Assembly (NCBI RefSeq): GCF_014874065.1
Contig: NZ_JADBEE010000001.1
Location: 558,001 to 622,000, forward strand
Length of the DNA stretch: 64,000 nt
Direction: 5' to 3'
Source of the DNA: Nesterenkonia halotolerans
GTDB taxonomy: Bacteria > Actinomycetota > Actinomycetes > Actinomycetales > Micrococcaceae
Below are positions 1-10,037 of the stretch, in pieces. The translations under genes were made by a program, and so were the position numbers. Numbering within the stretch: the stretch's first letter is position 1; every line of letters begins with the position of its first letter. The notes beneath the pieces were generated by a model. That model saw only the letters and a list, made by a program, of their open reading frames with translations, was not told the DNA's origin and searched no databases.

Positions 1-221
1 ACCACATCCGGGCTGATCGGCTCCACGTACGTGGCGTCGGCGAACTCCGGGTCGGTCATGATGGTGGCCGGGTTGGAGTTGACCAGGATGACCCGCAGGC
101 CTTCCTCCTTGAGCACTCGCAGGGCCTGGGTGCCGGAGTAGTCGAACTCAGCGGCCTGTCCGATCACGATCGGCCCCGAGCCGATGACCATGACGGACTT
201 GAGGTCTTGACGCTTAGGCAT
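1..221 (-). CDS. carB: Carbamoyl-phosphate synthase large subunit (N-terminal fragment)
   Basis: Only the first 73 or so codons lie in the window; the gene runs off the left edge. The start ATG (219-221) lies inside the end of carA, so the two reading frames overlap by 8 bases and are probably translationally coupled. The visible residues begin [17 protein letters not shown] and contain the [11 protein letters not shown] nucleotide-binding signature of the first carboxyphosphate half. CarB makes carbamoyl phosphate from bicarbonate, ATP and ammonia channelled from CarA, for pyrimidine and arginine synthesis. It is the last visible gene of the pyr operon. Confidence 0.97.
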   Translation of the reverse strand, partial: MPKRQDLKSVMVIGSGPIVIGQAAEFDYSGTQALRVLKEEGLRVILVNSNPATIMTDPEFADATYVEPISPDV

Positions 222-1461
222 TGAGTGGGTTCCCTCCACGGGTCTCAGTGTCGGTAATGGTCTCAGTGTCGGTGGTGGTGACGGTGTCGCCGCCGGTCTT
301 GATGTCGGCGCTCGTCATGAGCTCGACGAAGCGATCGAAGAGGTAGGCCGAATCATGCGGGCCTGCTGCGGCTTCAGGGTGGTATTGGACGCTGAAGGCG
401 GGTATGTCGAGGCAGCGCAGTCCCTCCACCACCCCGTCGTTGAGGCTGGAGTGGCTCACCTGGACTCGCCCGAAGCGGTCCTGCGGAGCGGTGACGACCT
501 CGCCGATGGGTGCGTCCACGGCGAATCCGTGGTTCTGCGAGGTGATCTCGACCTTGCCCGTGGCGTGGTCCATGACGGGCTGGTTGATCCCGCGGTGGCC
601 GAAGGGCAGCTTATAGGTCTCGAAGCCGAGTGCGCGGCCCAGGATCTGGTTGCCGAAGCAGATCCCGAAGAACGGGGTGCGGTTGTCCAGCACCTCGCGC
701 AGCAGTCCGATCTGGTTGGCCGCGGTGGCGGGGTCTCCGGGTCCGTTGGAGAGGAACACCCCGTCGGGTGAGACCGCCTCGATCTCGGCGAAGCTGCTGG
801 CCGCGGGCAGCACGTGCACGCGCAGGCCGCGCTCGGCCATGCGCACCGGGGTCATGGTCTTGATGCCCAGGTCGATGGCGGCCACCGTGGCGACGACCTC
901 GCCGGTCCAGCCGTGATCGGCTGGTTCGATGACATAGGCAGTCTCAGTGGAGACCTCCTCGGCGAGCCGCGCACCGGCCATGGAGGGCTGCGCCTTGACC
1001 TCGGCGATGAGCTCCGACAGCGGACGCTCGGCCTGCTCTGCGGAGAAGATGCCCGCCTTCATCGCGCCGGCGCTGCGCAGGTGCCGGGTGATCGCCCGGG
1101 TGTCCACGTCCTTGATCCCGACGATGCCCTGGTCGGCGAGCTCGGTGTCCAGCGTGCGCCGGGAGCGCCAGTTCGAGGGGCGTCGCGCGGCGTCGCGCAC
1201 CACGTAGCCGGCGACCCAGATCTTGCGGGACTCGGCGTCTTCATCATTGATGCCGGTGTTGCCGATGTGGGGAGCAGTCTGGACCACGATCTGGCGGGCG
1301 TAGGAGGGATCGGTGAGGGTCTCCTGGTAGCCGGTCATGCCGGTGGCGAAGACCGCTTCTCCCAGCCGCATGCCCTGGGCGCCATAGGCGGAGCCGCGAT
1401 GGACGGTGCCGTCTTCGAGCACCAGCAGGGCCGCGGGGGTGGTGGAGGGCTGTTCTGTCAT
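214..1461 (-). CDS. carA: Carbamoyl-phosphate synthase small (glutaminase) subunit
   Basis: This 415-residue protein hydrolyses glutamine and passes ammonia to CarB. The N-terminal half is the CarA-specific domain. The C-terminal class I amidotransferase carries the nucleophile motif GICFGNQ (Cys268) and the HPE pair (His361, Glu363), so the triad is intact. The start overlaps the stop of the preceding membrane gene in an ATGA. The last 25 residues or so are an unusual Thr/Asp/Glu-rich tail ([11 protein letters not shown]) encoded by an 18-bp tandem duplication. That tail lies beyond the catalytic domain and is unlikely to affect activity. Confidence 0.98.
   Translation of the reverse strand: MTEQPSTTPAALLVLEDGTVHRGSAYGAQGMRLGEAVFATGMTGYQETLTDPSYARQIVVQTAPHIGNTGINDEDAESRKIWVAGYVVRDAARRPSNWRSRRTLDTELADQGIVGIKDVDTRAITRHLRSAGAMKAGIFSAEQAERPLSELIAEVKAQPSMAGARLAEEVSTETAYVIEPADHGWTGEVVATVAAIDLGIKTMTPVRMAERGLRVHVLPAASSFAEIEAVSPDGVFLSNGPGDPATAANQIGLLREVLDNRTPFFGICFGNQILGRALGFETYKLPFGHRGINQPVMDHATGKVEITSQNHGFAVDAPIGEVVTAPQDRFGRVQVSHSSLNDGVVEGLRCLDIPAFSVQYHPEAAAGPHDSAYLFDRFVELMTSADIKTGGDTVTTTDTETITDTETRGGNPLNA
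241..276. repeat. 18-bp tandem duplication in the carA tail
   Basis: Two adjacent 18-bp units (241-258 and 259-276) share the first 15 bases, ggtctcagtgtcggt, and differ only in the last three. The duplication is in frame and lengthens the C-terminal Thr-Asp-Thr-Glu tail of CarA. Confidence 0.85.
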
Positions 1462-2063
1462 GAGCGTGCTGACTCCTCGTCGGAGGGACGGATGAATGAC
1501 TGGAGCTCGGTGAGGAGCTCCTGGTGGGCTGAGGCGTGGCGGGCCCGGAACGCGGTCTCCACGGAGTGATCCCCGAGCTTCCAGCCGATGATGAATGCGC
1601 CGTCGCGCTCGACGAACTTGCCGACGACGCCGCGGTCGGTGCGCACATGCTCGAGGGACTGGGCGCCGATGAGGTAGTTCGGGGCGCCGGCGCGGAAGAT
1701 CGCGACACCTTCCGGGTGGACCTCGAGCCGACCGTTGGTGCGCACGCCGAGACCGTGGACCGCCACGCGGTCGAGGTAGTCTCCGGCGCTGACCGTGCCG
1801 ATGACCATGCCCTCGGCGGCGGCGCGCGGCTCAGCCTCCAGCAGAGCGGCGGGCACCTCCTCCGGGGCGGGGAGGTCCTTCTGGCGGCGCTTTCGGCCGC
1901 GCCAGCCCAGCCAGATCAGCAGCACCAGCACGGCGATGATCGCCACGGTGATGCCGAGGTAGCCCAGGTAGGTGCCGGTCATGTCTGCTGCCCTAGTGCC
2001 GAGGGTGAGCTCCGCGAAGGCGGTGAGCTCCGGCAAGCCTGACAGTGAAGCCTCAGCGCTCAT
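1458..2063 (-). CDS. Conserved pyr-operon membrane protein of unknown function
   Basis: A 201-residue protein with one membrane segment at about residues 32-54, followed by a basic stretch (RGRKRRQK) that suggests the C-terminal domain is cytoplasmic. The C-terminal 120 residues are a soluble beta-rich domain. Actinobacterial pyr operons commonly carry a gene of this type between pyrC and carA, often labelled a transporter or PH-like protein. I infer family membership from position and architecture only. It is coupled at both ends by 4-base ATGA overlaps with pyrC and carA, so it is made together with the pyrimidine enzymes. No catalytic motif is visible. Confidence 0.85.
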   Translation of the reverse strand: MSAEASLSGLPELTAFAELTLGTRAADMTGTYLGYLGITVAIIAVLVLLIWLGWRGRKRRQKDLPAPEEVPAALLEAEPRAAAEGMVIGTVSAGDYLDRVAVHGLGVRTNGRLEVHPEGVAIFRAGAPNYLIGAQSLEHVRTDRGVVGKFVERDGAFIIGWKLGDHSVETAFRARHASAHQELLTELQSFIRPSDEESARS

Positions 2064-3418
2064 GAGGTCACCTCGCGCTGCGTCGGGGACTGCCTCGACG
2101 GGCTGTTCAGCTCGCCGTCGAGCACCACCGGGTGACCCTGCAGGAAGGTGGCGCGCACGGATCCAGGCAGCTGCATCCCGCGGAAGGGCGAGTTCCGCCC
2201 CTTGCTGGCGTGGCCCGTCGGGTCCACGGTCTGCGTGGACTCGGCGTCCACCAGGATCAGGTTCGCGGGCTCCCCGGGCTGCAGCGGGCGGCCCTGCTGG
2301 GAGTGCCGGTAAATCCGCGCGGGTGCCTCAGAGGTGACCTCGGCGAATCGGCGCCAATCCATCAGCCCCGTGGCGATCATGGTCTTGATGATCACCGGCA
2401 GCGCCGTCTCCAGTCCGGTCATGCCCATGGCCGCGGCGGACCATTCACATTCCTTGGCCTGGGTGGGGTGCGGCGCGTGGTCGGTGCCGACGACGTCGAT
2501 GGTGCCATCGGCCAGTCCGTGGCGCAGGGCTTCGACGTCGGCGGTGGTGCGCAGCGGCGGGTTGACCTTGTACACCGGGTCGTAGCCGCGGACCAGCTCG
2601 TCGGTGAGCAGCAGGTGGTGCGGGGTGACCTCCGCGGTGACGTCGATTCCGCGTTCCTTGGCCCAGCGGATGATCTCCACGGAGCCGGCGGTGGAGACGT
2701 GGCAGATATGCAGCCTCGAGCCCACATGCTGGGCCAGCAGCACATCGCGGGCGATGATCGACTCCTCGGCGACCGCCGGCCATCCCGGCAGCCCCAGGAC
2801 GGCCGAGACGTCGCCCTCGTTCATCTGCGCACCCTCGGTGAGCAGCGGCTCCTGGGCGTGCTGGGCGATGAAGCCGTCCACGGTCTTCACGTACTCCAGG
2901 GCGCGGCGCATCAGCACCGGGTTGTGCACGCACATCCCGTCATCGGAGAACATCCGCACCTGCGCGGAGGATTCCGCCATGGCGCCGAGCTCGGCGAGCT
3001 TCTCCCCGGCGAGACCGACGGTCACGGCCCCCACCGGGTAGACCTCGGTCCAGCCCGATTCGCGGCCCAGCCGGTGCACCTGTTCCACGACTCCGGCGGT
3101 GTCCGCCACGGGTGAGGAGTTCGCCATGGCGTGGACGGCCGTGAACCCGCCCCTGGCGGCGGCGCGGCTGCCGGTCTCCACGGTCTCGGCGTCCTCGCGG
3201 CCGGGTTCACGCAGGTGGGTGTGCAGGTCCACCATGCCGGGCAGCGCGAGGAGCCCGGCGGCGTCGAGCTCGTGGACCTGCTCGAGGTCCTGAGCCTGGA
3301 CGCGGGCCTGCTCCCCCATCGCGAGGATCCGGCCCTCGGCCACCAGGATGTCTGTGGGCTCCTCCCCGTAGGGACGGGCGCCGAGGATCAGCGTGGGAGC
3401 TGTCGAGGCGAGTGTCAT
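2060..3418 (-). CDS. pyrC: Dihydroorotase
   Basis: Converts N-carbamoyl-aspartate to dihydroorotate, the third step of pyrimidine synthesis. The 452-residue length fits the class I bacterial family. The metal-binding motif [10 protein letters not shown] has His66 and His68, FSDDG is near residue 157, and GTDHAPH is in the C-terminal third, so the active site looks complete. It overlaps pyrB upstream and the membrane-protein gene downstream by 4 bases each. A weak GTG or TTG start further upstream was not preferred, because the ATG at 3418 gives the coupled overlap. Confidence 0.98.
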   Translation of the reverse strand: MTLASTAPTLILGARPYGEEPTDILVAEGRILAMGEQARVQAQDLEQVHELDAAGLLALPGMVDLHTHLREPGREDAETVETGSRAAARGGFTAVHAMANSSPVADTAGVVEQVHRLGRESGWTEVYPVGAVTVGLAGEKLAELGAMAESSAQVRMFSDDGMCVHNPVLMRRALEYVKTVDGFIAQHAQEPLLTEGAQMNEGDVSAVLGLPGWPAVAEESIIARDVLLAQHVGSRLHICHVSTAGSVEIIRWAKERGIDVTAEVTPHHLLLTDELVRGYDPVYKVNPPLRTTADVEALRHGLADGTIDVVGTDHAPHPTQAKECEWSAAAMGMTGLETALPVIIKTMIATGLMDWRRFAEVTSEAPARIYRHSQQGRPLQPGEPANLILVDAESTQTVDPTGHASKGRNSPFRGMQLPGSVRATFLQGHPVVLDGELNSPSRQSPTQREVTS

Positions 3419-4409
3419 GCGGTGTTCCTCTCTGAGCTGCTGAGCAGCAGGTGCAGCACTGCCATGCGGACCGAGACACCGTGCGAGACCTGGTCGAGGA
3501 CCTGGTTCATCGGGGAGTCCGCAGCGGCGGCGGAGATCTCGACTCCGCGGTTCATCGGACCTGGGTGCAGGATCATCGGCTGCGCCCCGGCGGCGGTGCG
3601 GTGGTTCTCCAGCCGGGCGAGCCGGTCATCGGTGAGGCCCCAGCGGCGGGTGTATTCGGCAGCGGTGGGGAAATACGCCCCGCCCATGCGTTCAGCCTGG
3701 ACGCGCAGCATCATCACCGCGTCGGGTCCTCCTGCGGGTCCCGAGGCCAGCGCCTCATCCAGGCTGTAGAACACGCTGACCGGCCACTTCTCGACCCCGA
3801 CGGGCAGCAGGGTGGCAGGGGCCACGAGTCCGACCTCGGCCCCGAGGGTGCGCAGCAGCCAGATGTTCGAGCGCGCGACCCGAGAGTGCAGGATGTCGCC
3901 GACGATCAGCACGCGCATGCCGGAGAGATCGGCCCCGCGCGGATCCTCCCCGTGGGCGGCGGTCCAGCCGCGACGCAGGGTCAGCGCGTCCAGCAGCGCC
4001 TGGGTCGGGTGCTCATGCGTGCCGTCCCCGGCGTTGATCACGGCGCAGTCGGTCCAGTCCGAGGCGGCCAGCTGCGCGGCGGCCCCGGAGGCCCAGTGCC
4101 GCATGACGATCGCGTCGGCGCCGATGGCCTCGAGCGTCTGCACGGTGTCCTTGAGCGATTCACCCTTGGACACGGAGGAGCCCTTGGCGGAGAAGTTCAT
4201 GACATCAGCGGAGAGCCGCTTGGCGGCCGCTTCGAAGGAGATGCGGGTGCGGGTGGAGTCCTCGAAGAAGAGGTTCACCACGGTGCGTCCGCGCAGTGTG
4301 GGGAGCTTCTTGACCTCGCGGGTCGAGACGGCGGCCATCTCCTCGGCGGTGTCCAGGATGCTCAGCGCCTCGGTGCGGCTCAGATCGGCGGTGGAGAGCA
4401 GGTGGCGCA

Positions 4410-4410
<1 letters not shown>
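3415..4410 (-). CDS. pyrB: Aspartate carbamoyltransferase catalytic subunit
   Basis: Condenses carbamoyl phosphate with aspartate. The 331-residue protein carries the carbamoyl-phosphate site STRTR (residues 52-56) and the HPTQALLD motif of the active-site loop. No regulatory pyrI follows, as usual in actinobacteria. The start shares one base with the pyrR stop (TGATG), so expression is coupled to pyrR and to the PyrR-binding leader upstream. Confidence 0.98.
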
Positions 4411-5083
<673 letters not shown>

Positions 5084-5095
5084 TCACGGTCGGAC

Positions 5096-5521
5096 CTACT
5101 CTACGTCATCGACCTCGACCAGCGTCGGCTTGAGCTGCTGGATCCTACCGAGCAGACCGTTGACGAAGCTGGGTGAATCATCGGTGGAGAGGTCATGGAC
5201 CAGCGCGACCGCCTCGGAGACCGCGACATTGTCGGGAATGTCGTTGTTGCAGAGCAGCTCCCAGGCGCCGATGCGCAGCGCCATCAGGTCCACGCGCGGC
5301 ATCCGCTCCAGCGTCCATCCACGGGCGTAGGTGGCCAGGATCTCGTCGATCTTCTCCTGCTCGGACTTCACCCCGTCGATGAGCTCGATGACGTATTCAT
5401 TGACGATCAGATCTGCGCGCTCGCGGCGGACCCTGAGGACCTCGAGCGGATCGAGGTCGCGCTGCTCGGCCTCGAAGAGGATCTCGAGCGCGCGGCGGCG
5501 TGCTTTGCTTCGTTTTGCCAC
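5096..5521 (-). CDS. nusB: Transcription antitermination factor NusB
   Basis: A 141-residue all-helical protein of the NusB/RsmB N-terminal family. It binds boxA RNA with NusE (S10) in rRNA antitermination complexes. It begins MAKRSKARRRALEILFEAEQRD, a basic N-terminal helix typical of NusB. It lies 8 bases after efp on the same strand, and this efp-nusB pair upstream of pyrR is common in actinobacteria. Confidence 0.96.
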   Translation of the reverse strand: MAKRSKARRRALEILFEAEQRDLDPLEVLRVRRERADLIVNEYVIELIDGVKSEQEKIDEILATYARGWTLERMPRVDLMALRIGAWELLCNNDIPDNVAVSEAVALVHDLSTDDSPSFVNGLLGRIQQLKPTLVEVDDVE

Positions 5522-5529
5522 GGGGCCTC

Positions 5530-6093
5530 TCAGTCCGTGACTCGGCCGAGGTACTCGGACGTGCGGGTGTCGACCTTCACGCGAGTGCCCTGGTCGACGA
5601 ACAGCGGTACCTGGATCTCATGACCGGTCTCCAGCGTGGCGGCCTTGGTGCCCGCGTTGGAGCGATCCCCCTGCAGACCTGGTTCGGTGTAGGTGATCTC
5701 GAGCACCACCGACGGGGGCAGGTCGAGGTAGAGCGGGGTCCCGTCATGCAGGGCGATGGTCACCTCGTGGGACTCCAGCAGGAAGTGTGCGGCGTCGCCG
5801 ACCACGGTGGCTGGCACAGTGATCTGGTCGAAGTCGCGCAGGTCCATGAAGACGAAGTCATCGCCGTCCTGGTACAGGTACTGGTAGTTGGATCGGTCCA
5901 CTGTGGCGAATTCGACCTTGGCACCGGCGTTGAAGGTCTTGTCCACGGCCTTGCCGGTGCGGATGTTCTTCAGCTTGGTGCGCACGAAGGCGCCGCCCTT
6001 GCCGGGCTTGACGTGCTGGAACTCGAGCGTGTTCCACAGCTGTCCCTCAAGCTTGAGGACGGAGCCGTTCTTGATGTCATTCGAGCTGGCCAC
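5530..6093 (-). CDS. efp: Translation elongation factor P
   Basis: Relieves ribosome stalling at polyproline stretches by binding between the P and E sites. At 187 residues it is full length, with the KOW-like N-domain and two OB folds; it ends in the EYLGRV signature region. The tip loop of domain I reads PGKGGAF with Lys32, the position modified in other bacteria. Actinobacterial EF-P is often used unmodified. No epmA/epmB or ymfI-type modification gene is in this window. Confidence 0.97.
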   Translation of the reverse strand: MASSNDIKNGSVLKLEGQLWNTLEFQHVKPGKGGAFVRTKLKNIRTGKAVDKTFNAGAKVEFATVDRSNYQYLYQDGDDFVFMDLRDFDQITVPATVVGDAAHFLLESHEVTIALHDGTPLYLDLPPSVVLEITYTEPGLQGDRSNAGTKAATLETGHEIQVPLFVDQGTRVKVDTRTSEYLGRVTD

Positions 6094-6146
6094 AGTTTGC
6101 CTTTCCTGGGTCTTCGGGCATGGAATGCTCCACGCAGCGCCAATCG

Positions 6147-6152
6147 ATTGTA
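6147..6152 (-). promoter_or_regulatory. Candidate efp promoter -10 element
   Basis: TACAAT on the minus strand lies in the 77-base gap between aroB and efp, about 54 bases before the efp ATG. A weak -35-like CTGAGC lies 17 bases upstream. This would start efp-nusB independently of the aro operon. Confidence 0.45.
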
Positions 6153-6170
6153 CAGGCTTGCGCGCCGGGC

Positions 6171-7334
6171 TCAGAGCGAGAGCATCGTCCCGGTCTCGGG
6201 CTGCCCGATCTCCTGATAGGTCGCGAACAGGATCGAGGCGTCGGGGATCTCCACGGTGGCCGGCTGGCCCTGGCCGCTGAGCAGGACGAAGCGCAGCTGG
6301 TCACCGCGGTTCTTTTTGTCGCGCTTGATGCCTTCCAGCAGCTGGCTCCAGCGGTCATCGCGGTAGGTGGTCGGAAGCCCCAGCAGGTTCAGCACCGAGT
6401 GGTGCCGGTCCGCGGTGGCGTCGTCGAGCCGGCCGAGGCTGCGGGAGAGCTCCGCGGCGAAGATCATGCCCACGGAGATCGCGGCACCGTGGCGCCACTG
6501 GTAGCGCTCGGCGAGTTCGATGGCGTGACCAAGGGTGTGGCCGTAGTTCAGCGACTCGCGCACACCGGACTCTAGCATGTCCTCTCCCACGACCTTGGCC
6601 TTGACGGCCACCGCGCGTTCGATGAGCTCGCGGATCTGCCAGGAGTGGGGGTTCTGCGTCTGCTCCGGGCTGGCTTCGATGATCTCCAGGATGCGTTCAT
6701 CGGCGATGAACCCGCACTTGACCACTTCGGCAAGACCGGCCACCAGCTCGTTGCGCGGAAGGGTCAGCAGCGTGTCGAGGTCGGCCAGCACACCGGCGGG
6801 CTGGTGGAAGGACCCGACGAGGTTCTTGCCCTCTGAGGTGTTGATCCCGGTCTTCCCGCCGACGGCGGCGTCGACCATGCCGAGCAGGGTCGTGGGCATG
6901 TGCACCACGCGGATGCCGCGCAGCCAGGTCGCGGCGACGAAGCCGGCGACATCGGTCACCGCACCGCCGCCGACCGAGACCACGGCATCGGAGCGGGTGA
7001 AGTCGTTCTGGCCCAGGACCTGCCAGCAGAACGCGGCCACCTGGATGTGCTTGCCCTCTTCTGCGTCGGGGATCTCCGCGACCAGGGCCTGGTAGCCGGC
7101 CTTCTCGAGGTCCTCGCGCACCACGTCGCCGGTGGCGCGCAGGGCTCGCGGGTGGATCACCAGCACGCGCTCGGCCTGGGTGCCGACGAGGTCGGGGAGC
7201 CGGGAGAGCAGTCCGTTGCCGATGACCACGTCATAGCCGAGCTCCTGCCCGCCGGCGCCTCTTCCCTCCCCCACGGTGATGACGGTGGGCTCAGGGTGCT
7301 GGGCGGAAGCCTCGGTCTCAGCCTGGTGGCTCAT
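6171..7334 (-). CDS. aroB: 3-dehydroquinate synthase
   Basis: Second step of the shikimate pathway: NAD- and metal-dependent cyclisation of DAHP to 3-dehydroquinate. The 387-residue protein shows the NAD-binding [11 protein letters not shown] motif, the [20 protein letters not shown] region, and the metal-binding GHTLGHAIE. The start overlaps the aroK stop by 4 bases. The gene is the last of mltG-aroE-aroC-aroK-aroB. aroD/aroQ and aroA are not in the window. Confidence 0.97.
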   Translation of the reverse strand: MSHQAETEASAQHPEPTVITVGEGRGAGGQELGYDVVIGNGLLSRLPDLVGTQAERVLVIHPRALRATGDVVREDLEKAGYQALVAEIPDAEEGKHIQVAAFCWQVLGQNDFTRSDAVVSVGGGAVTDVAGFVAATWLRGIRVVHMPTTLLGMVDAAVGGKTGINTSEGKNLVGSFHQPAGVLADLDTLLTLPRNELVAGLAEVVKCGFIADERILEIIEASPEQTQNPHSWQIRELIERAVAVKAKVVGEDMLESGVRESLNYGHTLGHAIELAERYQWRHGAAISVGMIFAAELSRSLGRLDDATADRHHSVLNLLGLPTTYRDDRWSQLLEGIKRDKKNRGDQLRFVLLSGQGQPATVEIPDASILFATYQEIGQPETGTMLSL

Positions 7335-7891
7335 GCGCTGTGGTCTCTCCTGAAAGTGGTGTGCAAAGCCCGCACGATGGTCTCGACTCGCACATCGATG
7401 TGCTCATCATCCGGACTCATGACGATATCAGCGCAGTCCCGATAGATCTGCTCCCGCTCCGCGTAGATGCGCATCCAGCTCTGCACCGGATGCTCCCCGA
7501 GGATGGGGCGGGTGGAGCCGTCCCCGAGGCGCTGGGCGGCCTGGGCCACAGTGAGGTCGAGCAGCACGACCACCTGTTCGGCCAGCAGCTCACGGGTGCT
7601 GGGACTCAGCACCGAGCCGCCGCCGAGGCTGATCACCGAGGGTCGCGGAGAATCCAGCAGCTCGGCGACGATCTTCTCCTCCTCGGCCCGGAAGCTCTCC
7701 TCGCCATGCAGCGAGAAGTAGGGCGGAATCGGTCCGTGCCTGGCGACGAAGAACTGATCGGTGTCCACGTGAGGGCGGTGCAGTCTGCGGGCCAGGGCGG
7801 CGCCGACCGTCGATTTTCCGGACCCCATGGGGCCGATCAGCACGATGTTGCGGCCGTCGCCTCGGTTCTCGGCGGCTGCGGGGGAACGCAT
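7331..7891 (-). CDS. aroK: Shikimate kinase
   Basis: Phosphorylates shikimate at O-3. The 186-residue P-loop kinase has GPMGSGKST at residues 20-28, the DTD pair of the shikimate site (HVDTD), and the GGG triplet in ISLGGGSV. Its start shares one base with the aroC stop, and its stop overlaps aroB by 4 bases. The first 12 or so residues before the P-loop strand are probably disordered. Confidence 0.96.
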   Translation of the reverse strand: MRSPAAAENRGDGRNIVLIGPMGSGKSTVGAALARRLHRPHVDTDQFFVARHGPIPPYFSLHGEESFRAEEEKIVAELLDSPRPSVISLGGGSVLSPSTRELLAEQVVVLLDLTVAQAAQRLGDGSTRPILGEHPVQSWMRIYAEREQIYRDCADIVMSPDDEHIDVRVETIVRALHTTFRRDHSA

Positions 7892-9150
7892 CAGTCCTGC
7901 ATCGCCGCCGGGGCCTGCAGCGGGTCCCCATCGGCACCTGCACCCGTGGGGTCTCCCCCGAGCTCGGGCAGGTGCGCGAGGTAGCCCTCGAGGTTGCGGC
8001 GGACCTCCAGCACGGAGTCGCCGCCGAACTTCTCCAGCACGGCCTCGGCGATGACCAGGGCGACCATCGCCTCTGCCACCACTCCAGCGGCGGGAACGGC
8101 GCAGACGTCGGAGCGCTGATGGTGTGCCGTGGTGGCCTCTCCGGTGGCGGTGTCCACGGTGCGCAGGGCGCGCGGAACGGTGGCGATGGGCTTCATCCCG
8201 GCGCGCACGCGCAGCGGACCGCCGATGCTCATTCCGCCCTCGATCCCGCCGGCGCGGTTGGAGGTGCGTGCGATCTGTCCCGACTCGTCCAGGGCGATCT
8301 CATCATGCGCCGCCGAGCCGCGACGTCGTGTGGTCTCGAATCCGTCGCCGACCTCCACGCCCTTGATCGCCTGGATGCCCATGAGCGCGCCGGCGAGGCG
8401 CGAATCGAGGCGGCGGTCCCAGTGGACGTAGCTGCCGAGCCCCGGAGGCAGTCCTTCGACGATGACTTCGACGACGCCGCCAAGGGTCTCTCCAGCACGG
8501 TGGGCGTCGTCGACCTCGGCGACCATGCGTTCGGAGGTCTCGGCGTGGAAGCAGCGCAGCGGGTCGGCGTCGAGGGCGCCTGCGTCAGCGGCCTGGGGCA
8601 GCGGAGCGTCAGCGGGGACCTCTACGGGGCCGATCGCGGTGGTGTGCGAGATCGTGGTGATGCCCAGTTCACTCAGGAAGGACTGTGCGGCGGCGCCCAG
8701 GGCCACTCGGGTGGCGGTCTCGCGGGCGGAGGCACGCTCCAGGACCGGGCGAGCCTCGGCGAAGCCGTACTTCTGCATGCCGGTGTAATCTGCGTGGCCG
8801 GGGCGGGGGCGCGTGAGGGGGGCGTTGCGGGCAAGACCTTCGAGGTCTTGCGCAGGCACCGGGTCCGCGGACATGACCTTCTCCCACTTCGGCCATTCGG
8901 TGTTGCCGACCTCGATGGTCAGCGGACCGCCTATGGTGACGCCGTGGCGTACGCCTGCAAGCAGCGCGACCTGATCCTGCTCGAACTTCATCCGCGCGCC
9001 GCGGCCGTATCCGAGACGGCGGCGGGCCAGCTTCTCCTGCACGGCTGCCGTGCTCAGAGACACTCCGGCGGGAAGTCCTTCAAGGATTCCGACGAGGGAT
9101 TTGCCGTGAGATTCTCCAGAGGTGAGCCAGCGCAACATGGGGTCCATCAT
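7891..9150 (-). CDS. aroC: Chorismate synthase
   Basis: Converts EPSP to chorismate with reduced FMN, the last step of the shared aromatic pathway. The 419-residue length fits. The first signature [14 protein letters not shown] is at the N-terminus, with the [12 protein letters not shown] phosphate-binding region following and RAGGIEGG later. Three ATGs compete at the start (9150, 9147 and 9138). The family usually begins MLRWLT, which favours 9138, whereas 9150 gives the ATGA overlap with aroE. The C-terminal 25 residues are a Gly/Ala/Asp-rich extension. Confidence 0.97.
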   Translation of the reverse strand: MMDPMLRWLTSGESHGKSLVGILEGLPAGVSLSTAAVQEKLARRRLGYGRGARMKFEQDQVALLAGVRHGVTIGGPLTIEVGNTEWPKWEKVMSADPVPAQDLEGLARNAPLTRPRPGHADYTGMQKYGFAEARPVLERASARETATRVALGAAAQSFLSELGITTISHTTAIGPVEVPADAPLPQAADAGALDADPLRCFHAETSERMVAEVDDAHRAGETLGGVVEVIVEGLPPGLGSYVHWDRRLDSRLAGALMGIQAIKGVEVGDGFETTRRRGSAAHDEIALDESGQIARTSNRAGGIEGGMSIGGPLRVRAGMKPIATVPRALRTVDTATGEATTAHHQRSDVCAVPAAGVVAEAMVALVIAEAVLEKFGGDSVLEVRRNLEGYLAHLPELGGDPTGAGADGDPLQAPAAMQD

Positions 9151-10037
9151 AAACCGATGGAGCGTCTCATCTTCGCCACGAGCTGGTCATGGGAATCTTC
9201 GGAGAGCTCTGCGGCGGGGTTCTCGGTGGCTGCGGTGAAGAGTTCCACCTGCCTGACGGCCTGGTGCAGAAGCATCACCAGCCCGCTCACCACTCGGCCT
9301 CCTGCAGACTCCCAGGCGTCCGCCAGCGCGGAGGGCCAAGGGTCATAGGCGACGTCGAGCAGCGGCACCGGATGCGTCAGCGCCGGAAGCGTCTGCGCGA
9401 TCTCATCGGCGGCTCGGGGCGGCAGCGTGCTGACCAGGGCGTCCAGCGATCCGCCGTGCTGGAGATCCTTGTTGAGCGTCTCGAGCGGCGCCACGCTCAG
9501 CGTGAGTCCCAAAGCGTCCGCCACGGGATGCAGCTCCGCGGCACGCGGAATCGACCGGGCGTAGCAGCGGACTTCGGTGTAGCCGAGCTCAGCGGCGGCG
9601 GCAAGGGCTGCCGTGGCGGTGGCCCCTGCACCGATGATGCCGAAGATCCGCGCGTCTGGACTGAGGCCGGGCTGCAGCCCGGCCTCGATGAGGGCATGCA
9701 GGATGCCGTCGACATCGGTGTTCTCTCCGTAGAGCATCGGAGAGTGCCCATCGCCTGGCCGGTGGACCACAGTGTTGAGCACACCGAGGGTCTGCACCCG
9801 GGAGGAGCGCTCCTCCACTGCGGCGGCCATGGCGCCCTTCAGCGGCATGGTGACCGACCAGCCCAGCCACCCAGGAGCGGCGCCCTCCGTATGCAGGAAC
9901 CGGTCCACCGCATCCAGCGGCACGTCGATCCGGCGGTACTCGATGTCCAGCCCGAGGTGGTCATAGGCGGCTGCATGGAGCGCCGGAGACTGAGAGTGAG
10001 AGATCGGGTGGCCCAGCACAGCAGCCTGCCGCATCAC
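9147..10037 (-). CDS. aroE: Shikimate dehydrogenase
   Basis: NADPH-dependent reduction of 3-dehydroshikimate to shikimate. This 296-residue protein has the substrate-binding motif [13 protein letters not shown] at the N-terminus, the catalytic lysine in MPLKGAM, the GENTDVDG loop, and a Rossmann segment ([13 protein letters not shown]). It is coupled to mltG and aroC by 4-base overlaps. Confidence 0.95.
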   Translation of the reverse strand: MMRQAAVLGHPISHSQSPALHAAAYDHLGLDIEYRRIDVPLDAVDRFLHTEGAAPGWLGWSVTMPLKGAMAAAVEERSSRVQTLGVLNTVVHRPGDGHSPMLYGENTDVDGILHALIEAGLQPGLSPDARIFGIIGAGATATAALAAAAELGYTEVRCYARSIPRAAELHPVADALGLTLSVAPLETLNKDLQHGGSLDALVSTLPPRAADEIAQTLPALTHPVPLLDVAYDPWPSALADAWESAGGRVVSGLVMLLHQAVRQVELFTAATENPAAELSEDSHDQLVAKMRRSIGL

